The position numbers were made by a program, and so were the translations under genes. A DNA stretch of 64,000 nt from Streptomyces cadmiisoli (GTDB taxonomy: Bacteria; Actinomycetota; Actinomycetes; Streptomycetales; Streptomycetaceae), in assembly GCF_003261055.1 (NCBI RefSeq), contig NZ_CP030073.1, positions 2,914,001 through 2,978,000 of the forward strand, given 5' to 3'. Under the pieces are notes generated by a model. The model saw only the letters and a list, made by a program, of their open reading frames with translations. It did not search any database and was not told where the DNA came from. Below are positions 39,761-49,346 of the stretch, in pieces; the first letter of the stretch is position 1; every line of letters starts with the position of its first letter.

Positions 39761-40845
39761 TCAGCCCATCTCCTCCAGCTTCTTGCCCTTGGTCTCGGGC
39801 ACGAACTTCACGATGAACGGGATGGAGAGGAAGGCGAACACCGCGTACATGACGTAGGTGAGCGACAGGTTCCAGTCCGCGAGGTCCGGGAAGGTGATGG
39901 TGATCACCCAGTTGGCGATCCACTGGGCCGAGGCGGCCACACCGAGCGCGGCGGCGCGGATCTTGTTCGGGAAGACCTCACCGAGCATGACCCAGACGAC
40001 CACGCCCCACGACATCGCGAAGAACAGGACGAACGCGTTGGCGGCGATCAGCGCCACACAGCCCTGCGCGGTCGGCAGCGGGTCGCTGCCGCTCTGGTAC
40101 GAGAAGGCCCAGGCGGCGAAGGCCAGCGACACGCCCATGCCGATCGAGCCGATCAGGGCGAGCGGCTTGCGGCCGAGCCGGTCGACGAAGATCATCGCGA
40201 TCACGGTGCCGATGATGTTGATGATCGAGGTCTCGAACGAGTAGAAGAAAGAGCTCGCCGGGTCGACGCCGACGGACTGCCACAGCAGGTTCGAGTAGGA
40301 GAAGATGACGTTGATGCCGACCAGCTGCTGGAAGACGGACAGGCCGACACCGATCCAGACGATCGGCAGCAGACCGGAGCGGCTGTCCAGCAGATCCCGG
40401 AACGTCGACCTGTGGTCGCTGCGCATCGCCTGCTCGATCTCGCCGACCCGGGCGTCCAGATCGATGTCGCCCTCCACGCCGGCGAGCACCTTCCTGGCGT
40501 CGTCCACGCGGCCCACGCTGATCAGATGGCGAGGCGACTCGGGGATGGCGAAGGACATCAGTCCGTAAACGACGGCCGGCACGATCATCACGCCGAGCAT
40601 CCACTGCCATGCCTCCAGGCCCGCGATCTCTCCGCGCTCCTCGCCGCCGGCCATGTCGAGTATGGCCCAGTTGACGAGCTGCGAGACGGCGATGCCGATG
40701 ACGATGGCGGCCTGCTGGAAGGAGGCGAGCCTGCCGCGGTGGGCGGGCGGGGCGACCTCGGCGATGCAGGCGGGGCCGATGACCGAGGCCATGCCGATGG
40801 CGATGCCGCCGAGCACGCGCCAGGCGGCCAGGTCCCAGGCGGCGA
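39761..40845 (-). pseudogene. 5'-truncated glucose/sugar permease (GlcP-like, MFS)
   Basis: The frame encodes about 360 residues of a major-facilitator sugar porter of the GlcP type. It has AWRVLGGIAIGMASVIGP, EVAPPAHRGRLASFQQAA, IPESPRHLISVGR, DRLGRKPLALIGS and the end PETKGKKLEEMG. Full-length GlcP is about 470 residues, so roughly the first 110, covering about three membrane helices and the first loop motif, are absent. Homology runs back to the base after the smc stop codon, and there is no room for the missing part. A transporter lacking these helices should not work. The GTG at 40816 could at best start a 351-residue fragment. Confidence 0.8.
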
Positions 40846-43800
40846 CTAGCGCAGTCGCTGGCTGATGACCTTCGACACACCGTCACCCTGCATGGAGACG
40901 CCGTACAGCGCGTCGGCGACCTCCATCGTGCGCTTCTGGTGCGTGATCACGATGAGCTGCGAGGCCTCCTGCAACTCCTGCATGATCCGGATCAGGCGCT
41001 GGAGGTTGGTGTCGTCGAGCGCCGCCTCGACCTCGTCCATCACGTAGAACGGGCTCGGCCGCGCCTTGAAGATCGACACCAGCATCGCGACGGCGGTGAG
41101 CGACCGTTCGCCACCGGAGAGCAGGCTCAGCCGCTTGACCTTCTTGCCCGGCGGCCGGGCCTCCACGTCGACGCCCGTGGTCAGCATGTTGTCCGGGTCC
41201 GTGAGCACGAGCCGCCCCTCGCCGCCCGGGAACAGCCGGCTGAAGACGCCCTCGAACTCCCGCGCCGTGTCCCGGTAGGCCTCCGTGAACACCTGCTCGA
41301 CCCGCTCGTCGACCTCCTTGACGACCTGGAGCAGATCGGCGCGGGTCTTCTTCAGGTCTTCGAGCTGCTCGCTGAGGAACTTGTGCCGTTCCTCCAGCGC
41401 CGCGAACTCCTCCAGCGCCAGCGGGTTCACCTTGCCGAGCTGCTGATACGCCCGCTCGGCCGCCTTCAGCCGCCTCTCCTGCTCGGGCCGCGCGAACGGC
41501 CTCGGCTGATTGCGCGGATGCTCGGGATCCTCCGGCAGCTCCTCGCCCTCGGCGGGCGGAGACGGCGGTACGAGCTGGTGCGGGCCGTATTCGGATACCA
41601 GCCCTTCCGGCTCCACGCCCAGCTCCTCCAGCGCCTTGCTCTCCAACTGCTCGATCCGCATGCGCTTCTCGGCGCCGAGCACCTCACCGCGGTGGACGGA
41701 GTCGGTGAGCTTGTCCAGCTCGGCCTTGAGGTCGCGGCCCTCGGCGCGGGCGGCGGACAGCTCCTGCTCACGCCGCGCCTTGGCCGCCTCGGCGGCGGCC
41801 CGCTCCTCGTCGGCGCGCCCGAGGGAGACCTCGACGTGTACAAGCAGCAGGCGCGCGCCGGCGGCGACGGCCTGCGCCACCTCCGCCTCGTGCCGCAGCC
41901 GGACCCGCCGCTGCTCGGCACGCGCGCGTGCCTCGCGTTCGGCGCGCGCCGCCCGGTCCAGCGAGTCGGCCCGACCGGAGAGTCCCTTGACCCGTTCCTC
42001 GTGCGTACGGACCTGGAGGCGGGCCTCCATCTCGGTCTGCCGGGCGTTCGCCCCGTCGGCGGCGAGCCGGTCCCGGGCGGAGTTGTCGGGCTCCTCCTCG
42101 ACCGGCATCTCCTCGGCGACGGCCAGCCGTTCGGCGAGTTCCTCGACGTCCAGCAGTGCTTTGTCGAGCGCGTCCTGCGCCCGCGCCGCGGCGGCGACAC
42201 TGCGTTCGGCCTCGCCCGCCGCCGCCCGGGCCTGCCCCGCCAGCCGGCCGAGCTGCTGAGCGACGGCGGACTTCTCGCGGTCCGCGGCCCGGCGCCGCTC
42301 CCCCAGCTCCTCGACGAGCGCGGCGGCCTCACCGCGCCGCTCACCGGCCACGCTCTGCGCCTCGGCCAGCTCCTCGCAGCGCACGGCGAGCTCCTCCAGC
42401 TCGGCCGCGGCCTCGTCGACGGAGGCCTGCACTTCGAGCAGGCTCGGCGCGCCGGCGGACCCGCCGTGCGCGAAGTGCGCCCCGAGCAGGTCCCCCTCGG
42501 CGGTGACGGCGGTGAGCCCGGGCTGCGCGTACACCAGGTCCTCGGCGTCCTCCAGGGTGCCGACGACGACGATCCCGCGCAGCAGCCGCCGCACGGCGGG
42601 CATCAGTTCGGCGGGCCCCCGGACCAGATCGGCGGCGTACGGCCGGCTGTCGGAGCGCGTCTCGTGCGGTACGTCGTCGGGGGCACCGCTCAGCAGCAGT
42701 GCCGCCCGCCCCTGGTCCTGCTTGCGCAGCAGCCGGATGGCCTCGGCCGCCGCCGCGGGGGTCGTCACGGCGATCGCGTCGGCCGCCGCGCCGAAGGCGG
42801 CGGCCAGGGCGACCTCGTGGCCCGGCGTCACGGAGAGCAGTTCGGCGGCCGGGCCCAGCAGTCCGGTGAGCCGGTCCTTCGCGCCGAGCAGCGCGCCGGT
42901 GCCGTCCTTGCGGCGCAGGCCCAGGGCCAGCGCCTCGTGGCGGGCCTGCGTCGCCGCCCGCCTGCGCTCGGCCGCGGTGGCTGCCTCCCGGGCGGCGGCG
43001 AGCGCGGTCTCGGCCCGGGCGAGCTGCCGCTTGGCCTCGTCGTGCCGGTCGCCGAGCTCCGCGTCGCCGGCGTCGAGGCCGTCCACCTCGGCCTTGAGCG
43101 CCTCGTACTCCTCCTGGGCGGCGAAGGCCCGTTCCTGTGCCTCGTCGCGGGCGGCGGCCAGCCGGTCGATCTCGGCCTGGGCGGAGGCCGCGCGCGAACG
43201 GGCGGCGCCGACCTGGCCGTTCAGCCGGGCCAGCCCTTCACGGCGGTCGGCGATGGCGCGGGCGGCGTCCTTCAGACGGCGCTCCTCCAGGGCGAGTTCG
43301 CGCTCCAGGTCGGCTCGGTGGGCAACCGTGTCCTCCAGGGCACGCTCCGCCGCCTCCAGTGCCGCTTCGAGTTCCGCCTCCTGCTCGCGGATACGGTGCG
43401 CCTCGCGCTCCATGTCCTCGGGATCGCGGCCACGCCGCTCCTCGGGCGGCGCGGAGGTCGCGCTCTTGACCCGCGCGTCGGCGAGCGAGACGGTGCCGCG
43501 CACCCGCTCGGCGAGCTGCGACAGCTCGTACCAGGTCTGCTGGGCGCGCTGCAGCCGGGGCGTGAGCTGCCGCACCTCGTCCTCCAGCAGCGCCTCCCGC
43601 TGGAGCGCCTTCTTCAGCTCCTGCTCGGCGGCCTCCTTGCGCTGCTTGAGCGCGGCCTCGTCGGCGACCTCGGTCTTGAGCGCGTCCTGCAGCCGGACGA
43701 GATCGTCGGCGAGCAGGCGCAGCCGGGCGTCGCGCAGGTCGGCCTGGATGACGGCGGCCCGGCGGGCGACGGCTGCCTGCCGGCCGAGCGGCTTGAGCTG

Positions 43801-44400
43801 GCGGCGCAGCTCGTCCGTCAGGTCCTGCACGCGCGCGAGGTTGGCCTGCATCGCGTCCAGCTTCCGGAGCGCCTTCTCCTTGCGCTTGCGGTGCTTGAGG
43901 ACGCCGGCGGCCTCCTCGATGAAGGCGCGGCGGCCCATGGGATCGGCGTGCAGCACGGAGTCGAGCTGGCCCTGGCCGACGATCACATGCATCTCGCGGC
44001 CGATGCCGGAGTCGGACAGCAGTTCCTGGATGTCGAGCAGACGGCAGGTGTCGCCGTTGATCTGGTACTCGCTGCCGCCGTTGCGGAACATGATCCGCGT
44101 GATGGTGACCTCGGCGTACTCGATGGGCAGCGCCCCGTCGGAGTTGTCGATGGTCAGCGACACCTCGGCCCGGCCCAGCGGCGGGCGCCCGGTGGTGCCG
44201 GCGAAGATGACGTCCTCCATCTTGCCGCCGCGCAGCGACTTGGCACCCTGCTCGCCCATGACCCAGCTGAGCGCGTCGACGACGTTCGACTTGCCCGAGC
44301 CGTTCGGTCCCACGACACACGTGATGCCCGGCTCGAACCGGAGCGTGGTCGCCGAGGCGAAAGACTTGAACCCTCGGAGGGTCAGGGCCTTGAGGTGCAC
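40846..44400 (-). CDS. smc: Chromosome segregation ATPase SMC
   Basis: It is the core condensin subunit that organises and segregates chromosomes, important when many spores form at once. The 1,184-residue protein from GTG 44400 has Walker A GPNGSGKSNVVDALSW near the N-terminus. Two long coiled-coil arms flank a hinge (about 500-660, around ALLGAKDRLTGLLGPAAELL). The ABC signature is LLSGGERSLTAVAM and Walker B is FYVMDEVEAALDD. The C-terminus ends SKVISQRLR and looks intact. The truncated permease begins at the next base. Confidence 0.96.
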   Translation of the reverse strand: MHLKALTLRGFKSFASATTLRFEPGITCVVGPNGSGKSNVVDALSWVMGEQGAKSLRGGKMEDVIFAGTTGRPPLGRAEVSLTIDNSDGALPIEYAEVTITRIMFRNGGSEYQINGDTCRLLDIQELLSDSGIGREMHVIVGQGQLDSVLHADPMGRRAFIEEAAGVLKHRKRKEKALRKLDAMQANLARVQDLTDELRRQLKPLGRQAAVARRAAVIQADLRDARLRLLADDLVRLQDALKTEVADEAALKQRKEAAEQELKKALQREALLEDEVRQLTPRLQRAQQTWYELSQLAERVRGTVSLADARVKSATSAPPEERRGRDPEDMEREAHRIREQEAELEAALEAAERALEDTVAHRADLERELALEERRLKDAARAIADRREGLARLNGQVGAARSRAASAQAEIDRLAAARDEAQERAFAAQEEYEALKAEVDGLDAGDAELGDRHDEAKRQLARAETALAAAREAATAAERRRAATQARHEALALGLRRKDGTGALLGAKDRLTGLLGPAAELLSVTPGHEVALAAAFGAAADAIAVTTPAAAAEAIRLLRKQDQGRAALLLSGAPDDVPHETRSDSRPYAADLVRGPAELMPAVRRLLRGIVVVGTLEDAEDLVYAQPGLTAVTAEGDLLGAHFAHGGSAGAPSLLEVQASVDEAAAELEELAVRCEELAEAQSVAGERRGEAAALVEELGERRRAADREKSAVAQQLGRLAGQARAAAGEAERSVAAAARAQDALDKALLDVEELAERLAVAEEMPVEEEPDNSARDRLAADGANARQTEMEARLQVRTHEERVKGLSGRADSLDRAARAEREARARAEQRRVRLRHEAEVAQAVAAGARLLLVHVEVSLGRADEERAAAEAAKARREQELSAARAEGRDLKAELDKLTDSVHRGEVLGAEKRMRIEQLESKALEELGVEPEGLVSEYGPHQLVPPSPPAEGEELPEDPEHPRNQPRPFARPEQERRLKAAERAYQQLGKVNPLALEEFAALEERHKFLSEQLEDLKKTRADLLQVVKEVDERVEQVFTEAYRDTAREFEGVFSRLFPGGEGRLVLTDPDNMLTTGVDVEARPPGKKVKRLSLLSGGERSLTAVAMLVSIFKARPSPFYVMDEVEAALDDTNLQRLIRIMQELQEASQLIVITHQKRTMEVADALYGVSMQGDGVSKVISQRLR

Positions 44401-44504
44401 GCCGCTGGACTCTACCTTCCGGGGTTGTCTCACTCCATGAACCCGCGGTTTCGCCCGTGAACGTGCAGGGCACACCAGACGTTAAAGAAGGTGAAAGGAT
44501 GCGG

Positions 44505-44538
44505 GGGCAAAGAAAGAAGGGACGCCGAAGCGTCCCTT
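44505..44538 (-). terminator. Rho-independent terminator after the small coiled-coil gene
   Basis: A 9-bp perfect stem (AAGGGACGC at 44517-44525, GCGTCCCTT at 44530-44538) has a CGAA tetraloop and is followed on the minus strand by TTCTTTCTTT. It lies about 70 bp after the stop of the 68-residue gene and separates it from smc. Confidence 0.85.
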
Positions 44539-44606
44539 GCAACTTCTGACAACTTAGCGGTTGATACGGGCAGCCCAACCCCTGCTGTCGTGGTGCGACA
44601 CAGTGA

Positions 44607-44813
44607 TCAGGTGAGCGCAGGCTCCGCCTGGTGTGCGTCGACGCTCTCCATGATCCTGTCGTGGTGAGAAGCGGCAGCCGTCAGCGCGTCGTTCTCCGCC
44701 TGGATCCGTACGAGCTCGGATTCGAGGTCCTGGACGCGCTGCTGGAGCCGTCGCATCTCGGCGAGGAGTCGAGGGTCGGAGCCGCCGACGTAACCGAGAA
44801 GCGCCTTTGCCAT
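44607..44813 (-). CDS. Small coiled-coil protein, 68 residues
   Basis: This short cytoplasmic protein begins MAKALLGYVGGSDPRLLAEM. A heptad-patterned coiled coil follows (RRLQQRVQDLESELVRIQAEN, about 21-41) and then an Ala/His/Asp-rich tail. The ATG at 44813 is in good context, and the frame has strong GC third-position bias. It has its own terminator and lies about 200 bp upstream of smc in the same direction, so it is probably a separate transcript. I do not know its function; a dimeric adaptor role is a guess. Confidence 0.75.
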   Translation of the reverse strand: MAKALLGYVGGSDPRLLAEMRRLQQRVQDLESELVRIQAENDALTAAASHHDRIMESVDAHQAEPALT

Positions 44814-45184
44814 GATGGATGGTCCTCCACACTGAGTGACCGACCGATGCGGTGTGGGTCGTGAGGGATTCGCACCCGCGGCCGCTTGGCACTGTGGAGT
44901 TGTGCTGCCGTTCATACATGCCAAACAGCTAAGGTGCGCGGGGCTTTCAGCGTCTCACCAAAAAGTTTGACGGTCAACACGATCACGCCCCGTATTGGTG
45001 AGCATCCCGGGGTGCGCGGCCGGAAGAACGGCGGCGCTGCGACTCCTGCGGGGCCCTGGGGGCGTGGCGATCATCTTTGCGTGTGGAGCCTGCCACGACA
45101 AGGGGTTCTTGGCAACCACCTGCTCGTTTCCGCTCCGGACGGCCGTCCCGGCCCCCGCTCGGGCGGCCTTTCGGCGCCGTCGGG
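44814..45184. other. Intergenic stretch between coiled-coil and acylphosphatase genes
   Basis: In these 371 bp I find no gene with coding character. An AT-richer part at about 44890-44990 probably holds the promoter of the small coiled-coil gene. A GGCCGTCCCGG / GGGCGGCC pair near 45140-45170 could be a weak terminator for the acylphosphatase. Confidence 0.5.
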
Positions 45185-45466
45185 TCAGCGGATCGCGAAG
45201 CCGTCGTAGCCGCCGCGCGGTGTGTCCCAGATCTCGGTGACACCGTCCACCCGCCCGGGCGTGTCGGCGCCCAGGAGCCAGTCGAGCAGGCCCTGGCAGC
45301 CGTCGCGGGAACCCTCCGCGACCACCTGGACCCGACCGTCGGCCAAATTGAGAGCAAAACCACTCAGGCCGCCGATCTCCAGTGCCTTGGCGCGCGTGAA
45401 CCAGCGAAAACCCACACCTTGAACGCTTCCTCGCACCCAGGCGACCAGCCGTACTTCCTCGCTCAT
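45185..45466 (-). CDS. Acylphosphatase
   Basis: This small enzyme hydrolyses acyl phosphates. The 93-residue protein has the catalytic loop [18 protein letters not shown] (Arg binds phosphate) and the Asn of [11 protein letters not shown] that activates water. The remaining fold, [14 protein letters not shown] and GVTEIWDTP, is standard. It is divergent from the CAP-domain gene. Confidence 0.94.
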   Translation of the reverse strand: MSEEVRLVAWVRGSVQGVGFRWFTRAKALEIGGLSGFALNLADGRVQVVAEGSRDGCQGLLDWLLGADTPGRVDGVTEIWDTPRGGYDGFAIR

Positions 45467-45683
45467 GGGTGCAACCTAACCGGCCAATGTCACCGTGGAC
45501 ACTTCCTCCCCCCGCGCCATGCGGTACCGTCCAGCCCCAATGAATCTCATATGAAACCCACTCGATCGAGTGGGTATGGTTGACCGTTCGGGCGGATCGC
45601 ATGGAGGAATCGTGCGGACGGACGAACGGACGAGTCGACCGCGAGGACGACGAGTCGATCGCGAGGACGAGGAAGGCCAGAAC

Positions 45684-46853
45684 ATGGGACGCCACCGACG
45701 CTCCGACGCCGGACGCGCCGCCACGGGCCGTGCCACGGGGGTCAACGAGACGCACGGCTTCGCCGTGGAGGGCCACGACCCGCTGCACTCGTACCCGGCC
45801 GACCGAGGGGCACCCGGCATCGCGCCGTACCTGAACCCCGAGGCGTACGCGGAAGCCGTCACGCGCAGCGACTCCTACCTCTTCGCGCCGGACGAACGCC
45901 GCGAGGACTTCGCCGACACGGCGGTCTTCGCGGACACGGCGGCCTTCTCGGACACGGCGGCCTTCTCGGACACGGCGGCCTTCTCGGCCGACGGGTACAT
46001 ACCCGACGACGGCCCCCGGCGGGCCGGCATACACCGGCGCCCCAAGAAGAAGGCCGCGACGCCGGTCCGCACCGGGCTGCTGGGCGTGTCCGCGGCGGTG
46101 GCGATCGGCACGGTCGCCGTGGCCACGGGCGTGCTGCCCGGCGGTGACAGCTACACCCTCGGCGGAGGCGCCGGGGACAAGGTCCAGACCTCCGACACCC
46201 CGCCCAACACCGAGACGCAGCAGGGCGGCACGTCCGGCAGCGCCGAGGACGGCGGTGTCACCACGGCCCCGGCCGGCGGCGGCTCGGAGAGCCCCGACTC
46301 GCCCGCCCCGACCCCTTCCGCGACGAAGCCCGAGAAGGAGCCCACCACCGAGGCTCCGACCGAGAAGCCGACGCAGACCACGCCGTCGAAGAAGCCGAAG
46401 ACGCCGGCCTCCCCCGGCAAGGGCGCGACCAAGTCCCCGGCCAAGACCGAGACACCTGCCTCACCGATCTCCGCCGAGTCCGCGGCCGAGGCCGAGGTGC
46501 TCAGGCTCGTCAACAAGGAGCGCGCGAAGGTCGGATGCGACGCGCTGGCCGCGAACAGCGCTCTGGCCGGCCTCGCCGGCGACTTCAGCAACGCCATGGC
46601 CGCACAGGGCTTCTTCGACCACACCGACCCCAGCGGAGCCACTCCGTGGGACCGCGCGGAGGCCGCCGGGATCACCAGCCTCGGCGGCGAGAACATCGCC
46701 CGCGGCCAGGCCGACGCCCAGGCGGTGATGGACGCCTGGATGGACAGCCCCGGCCACCGGGCCAACATCTTGAACTGCGACTTCAAGACACTGGGCGTGG
46801 GAGTGCACTACGGCTCCGGCGGACCGTGGTGGACGCAGAACTTCGGCTACTGA
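45684..46853 (+). CDS. CAP/SCP-domain extracellular protein
   Basis: This 389-residue protein has a long cytoplasmic N-terminus that includes an 18-bp-unit tandem repeat (about residues 78-101). One membrane segment follows at about 138-155 (TGLLGVSAAVAIGTVAVATG) and then a Thr/Pro/Lys linker (about 170-265). The C-terminal CAP domain (about 270-389) has LVNKERAKVGCDALAAN, FDHTDPSGATPWDR, GGENIARGQ and SPGHRANILN. The CAP fold is exported; ligands vary. ATG 45684 has GGAAGG seven bases upstream; longer starts lack such a site. Confidence 0.9.
   Translation: MGRHRRSDAGRAATGRATGVNETHGFAVEGHDPLHSYPADRGAPGIAPYLNPEAYAEAVTRSDSYLFAPDERREDFADTAVFADTAAFSDTAAFSDTAAFSADGYIPDDGPRRAGIHRRPKKKAATPVRTGLLGVSAAVAIGTVAVATGVLPGGDSYTLGGGAGDKVQTSDTPPNTETQQGGTSGSAEDGGVTTAPAGGGSESPDSPAPTPSATKPEKEPTTEAPTEKPTQTTPSKKPKTPASPGKGATKSPAKTETPASPISAESAAEAEVLRLVNKERAKVGCDALAANSALAGLAGDFSNAMAAQGFFDHTDPSGATPWDRAEAAGITSLGGENIARGQADAQAVMDAWMDSPGHRANILNCDFKTLGVGVHYGSGGPWWTQNFGY
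45915..45986 (+). repeat. 18-bp tandem repeat within the CAP gene
   Basis: There are four units at 45915, 45933, 45951 and 45969. Units two to four are identical (GACACGGCGGCCTTCTCG); the first differs at two bases. They encode DTAAFS repeats in the cytoplasmic N-terminus. Confidence 0.85.
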
Positions 46854-46866
46854 GCCCTCGCCGCCT

Positions 46867-46904
46867 GCGCTGACCCCCGGTGGGCGCAACCCGGTGGTCA
46901 GCGC
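46867..46904 (+). terminator. Hairpin after the CAP gene
   Basis: 9-bp arms GCGCTGACC (46867-46875) and GGTCAGCGC (46896-46904) begin 13 bp after the CAP-gene stop. It ends 22 bp before the HxlR start, so it also forms part of that gene's leader. Confidence 0.6.
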
Positions 46905-46926
46905 TGTGTTCGAGTACGCTCTCGGC

Positions 46927-47328
46927 ATGACCAGCACATCGGAACGCGCGGCCGAGCCGGACGTCCCGTACGACGTGTTCTCCAAGGTCTGCCCGTCGCG
47001 CGGGACGCTGGAGCATGTCACCGGGCGCTGGGGTGCGCTGACCCTCGGCGCCCTGCACCAGGGGTCCTTCAGGTTCAACGAGCTGCGCCGCCGCGTCGAC
47101 GGGGTGAGCGAGAAGATGCTGTCCCAGACCCTGCACGCGCTGGAGCGCGACGGCCTGGTGCACCGCGAGGCCCAGCCGACCAACCCGCCCCGCGTGGACT
47201 ACGAACTCACGCCGCTCGGCCATGACGTCGCCGAGCGCCTGCTGGCCCTGATCGACTGTGTGGAGAGCCGTATGGACGACGTCCTCGCGGCACGGGAGCG
47301 CCACGACACACGGGAAGCGCACCGCTAG
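46927..47328 (+). CDS. HxlR-family transcriptional regulator
   Basis: This 133-residue winged-helix regulator starts at ATG 46927. It has the family's N-terminal Cys (VFSKVCPSRGTLEHVTGRW) and the helix-turn-helix FRFNELRRRVDGVSEKMLSQTL. A LERDGLVHREA wing and YELTPLGHDV follow. The Cys can sense thiol-reactive compounds in some HxlR proteins. The target is unknown; the neighbouring genes (CAP protein, mutM) give no strong hint. It is convergent with mutM, 5 bp apart. Confidence 0.92.
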   Translation: MTSTSERAAEPDVPYDVFSKVCPSRGTLEHVTGRWGALTLGALHQGSFRFNELRRRVDGVSEKMLSQTLHALERDGLVHREAQPTNPPRVDYELTPLGHDVAERLLALIDCVESRMDDVLAARERHDTREAHR

Positions 47329-47333
47329 CGCGG

Positions 47334-48194
47334 CTACGGCGCCGTCCGCGGCGGGCGCTGGCACTTCGGGCAGTAGTAGCTGGAGCGGTTCATCCACGGG
47401 CGCCGGCGTACGGCGGTGCCGCAGCGCCGGCACGGCAGGCCCTCGCGCCCGTAGGCGTCCAGCGAGCGGTCGAAGTAGCCCGACTCCCCGTTGACATTGA
47501 CGTAGAGGCTGTCGAAGCTCGTGCCGCCCACCGCCAGGGCCGCGTTCATCACGTCCCTGACATGGCCGAGGAGTTGCAGCGTGCGGGGGCGGGTGAAGGT
47601 CGACGTGGGGCGGTCGTAGTGCAGCCGGGCGCGCCACAGCGCCTCGTCCGCGTAGATGTTGCCGACCCCGCTGATCAGCGACTGGTCGAGCAGCGCGCGC
47701 TTGACGGTGGTCCGCTTGCGGCGCAGCGCCTGGTGGAAGGCCTCGTCGTCGAACAGCGGATCGAGGGGATCGCGGGCGATGTGCGCGATGACGTCGGGCA
47801 GGCCGTCGGGGGTGGTGTCGTGCAACGACAGTCCGCCGAAGGTGCGCTGGTCGACGAAGCGCAGCTCCGTGTCCAGTTCGTCGGCGAACCGGACGCGGAT
47901 GCGCAGATGCTTCTCGTCGGGCGCGGTGTGCGGCTGCACCAGCAACTGGCCGCTCATGCCGAGGTGGGCGAGGACCGCCTCGCCGGTGTCCTCCAGCGGC
48001 AGCCACAGGTACTTGCCCCGCCGGTGGGGCGTACCGACGCGATGCCCCTTGAGACGGTGGGCGAAGTCGTCGGGCCCGGCGGCATGCCGGCGCACGGCGC
48101 GCGGGTGCAGCACCTCGGCGTCGGCGACGGTCCGGTCGGCGACCCACCGCGCGAGACCGCGCCGTACGACCTCGACCTCGGGCAACTCGGGCAT
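47334..48194 (-). CDS. mutM: Formamidopyrimidine-DNA glycosylase (Fpg/MutM)
   Basis: It removes 8-oxoguanine and ring-opened purines from DNA and cuts the strand. The 286-residue protein begins [14 protein letters not shown], with Pro2 as the Schiff-base residue and Glu3 conserved. Lys in [28 protein letters not shown] and a C-terminal zinc finger (CRRCG, then YYCPKCQ) complete the family set. It follows rnc on the minus strand after a strong hairpin. Confidence 0.96.
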   Translation of the reverse strand: MPELPEVEVVRRGLARWVADRTVADAEVLHPRAVRRHAAGPDDFAHRLKGHRVGTPHRRGKYLWLPLEDTGEAVLAHLGMSGQLLVQPHTAPDEKHLRIRVRFADELDTELRFVDQRTFGGLSLHDTTPDGLPDVIAHIARDPLDPLFDDEAFHQALRRKRTTVKRALLDQSLISGVGNIYADEALWRARLHYDRPTSTFTRPRTLQLLGHVRDVMNAALAVGGTSFDSLYVNVNGESGYFDRSLDAYGREGLPCRRCGTAVRRRPWMNRSSYYCPKCQRPPRTAP

Positions 48195-48224
48195 GTGCTC
48201 CCCCGTGGCGAACCGGTGTATGTG

Positions 48225-48260
48225 CCGAGCGCCCGCCCCGGTACGGGGACGGGCGCTCGG
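48225..48260 (-). terminator. Hairpin between rnc and mutM
   Basis: An outer 11-bp stem (48225-48235 with 48250-48260) continues into an inner 5-bp stem with a GTA loop and one bulged base. It lies 27 bp after the rnc stop on the minus strand, with no T-run. Confidence 0.75.
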
Positions 48261-48287
48261 TCGCGCTTCGTGGGCGGAAGGCGACGA

Positions 48288-49151
48288 TCAGTCGTCGGCG
48301 TCGACGACCGCGGTCGCCCCGGCGTTCTCGGCCGCCGCGGCCTGAGCGGCCTCGGTGACCGCCGCCGACTGGGCGGCCTGCGCGGCCTGCGCCGCCTTGG
48401 CCCGCTCGTCCGCCGCGGCCCGGATGGCCCGCCAGGCGGACTCCGCTGCCTGCTGCTCCGCCTCCTTCTTGCTGCGGCCGGTGCCGGTGCCGTACGAGAC
48501 GCCTCCGACGCGGGCGGCAGCAGTGAAGGTCTTCTCGTGGTCGGGGCCGGTCTCCGTGACCAGGTACTCGGGGACACCGAGGCCTTCGGTCGCGGTGAGC
48601 TCCTGGAGACTGGTCTTCCAGTCCAGGCCGGCTCCGAGGTTCGAGGACTTCTCGATCAAGGGGTCGAACAGACGGTGCACCAACTCCGCCGCCGAATCGA
48701 GACCCTGGTCGAGATAGACGGCACCGATCACCGCTTCCAGGGTGTCGGCGAGGATGGATGCCTTGTCCCGGCCTCCCGTGCCCTCTTCACCGCGGCCGAG
48801 CCGGATGAAGGAGCCCAGTTCGAGCGTGCGTCCCACGTCCGCCAGCGCACGAGAGTTCACCACCGCTGCCCGCAGCTTGGCCAGCTGGCCCTCGGGCAGA
48901 TCGGGGTGGGTGCGGTACAGCGTGTCCGTGACGACGAGGCCGAGCACGGAGTCTCCGAGGAACTCCAGCCGCTCGTTCGTCGGCAGACCGCCGTTCTCGT
49001 ACGCGTAGGAACGGTGGGTCAGCGCTCGCACCAGAAGGGCGGACTCGACCTTGTAGCCGAGCCGCCCTTCCAGAAGCGTGTGGGACGAGGCCTGGTGGTC
49101 CGCCGATGCACTCCCGCTCGCGCGGGGGGACTGCTTCTTAGGCGTGGACAC
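48288..49151 (-). CDS. rnc: Ribonuclease III
   Basis: It cuts double-stranded RNA; in S. coelicolor (AbsB) it is needed for antibiotic production through RNA processing. The protein is 287 residues from GTG 49151, which follows GAGAGG. It has the signature [18 protein letters not shown], then [15 protein letters not shown], and a C-terminal dsRNA-binding domain ([15 protein letters not shown], then [18 protein letters not shown]). An Ala-rich tail of ~45 residues is added. It is the last gene of the DUF177-rpmF-rnc unit, 19 bp after rpmF. Confidence 0.95.
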   Translation of the reverse strand: MSTPKKQSPRASGSASADHQASSHTLLEGRLGYKVESALLVRALTHRSYAYENGGLPTNERLEFLGDSVLGLVVTDTLYRTHPDLPEGQLAKLRAAVVNSRALADVGRTLELGSFIRLGRGEEGTGGRDKASILADTLEAVIGAVYLDQGLDSAAELVHRLFDPLIEKSSNLGAGLDWKTSLQELTATEGLGVPEYLVTETGPDHEKTFTAAARVGGVSYGTGTGRSKKEAEQQAAESAWRAIRAAADERAKAAQAAQAAQSAAVTEAAQAAAAENAGATAVVDADD

Positions 49152-49170
49152 AGTGCCTCTCACCAGCCGC

Positions 49171-49344
49171 TCAGACCTCGAGGACCTGGCGCTTGTTGTA
49201 GGTGCCGCAAGAAGGGCACGCGATGTGCTGCTGCTTGGGCTCGTGGCAGCGCTCGCACGCAACCAGGGTGGGGACCGCAGCCTTCCACTGCGACCGGCGG
49301 TGGCGCGTGTTGCTGCGCGACATCTTCCGCTTCGGAACAGCCAC
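49171..49344 (-). CDS. rpmF: 50S ribosomal protein L32
   Basis: This 57-residue large-subunit protein starts at GTG 49344 ([19 protein letters not shown]). It is the zinc-binding form: CERCHEP and CPSCG provide four cysteines. Its start is 2 bp after the DUF177 stop, a coupling kept across many bacteria. Confidence 0.97.
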   Translation of the reverse strand: MAVPKRKMSRSNTRHRRSQWKAAVPTLVACERCHEPKQQHIACPSCGTYNKRQVLEV

Positions 49345-49346
49345 GG

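Noticed and set aside
44995..45240. A small plus-strand gene between the coiled-coil and acylphosphatase genes
   Set aside because: Its second half is antisense to the acylphosphatase end, and the frame is Arg-rich with no ribosome-binding site or recognisable motif.
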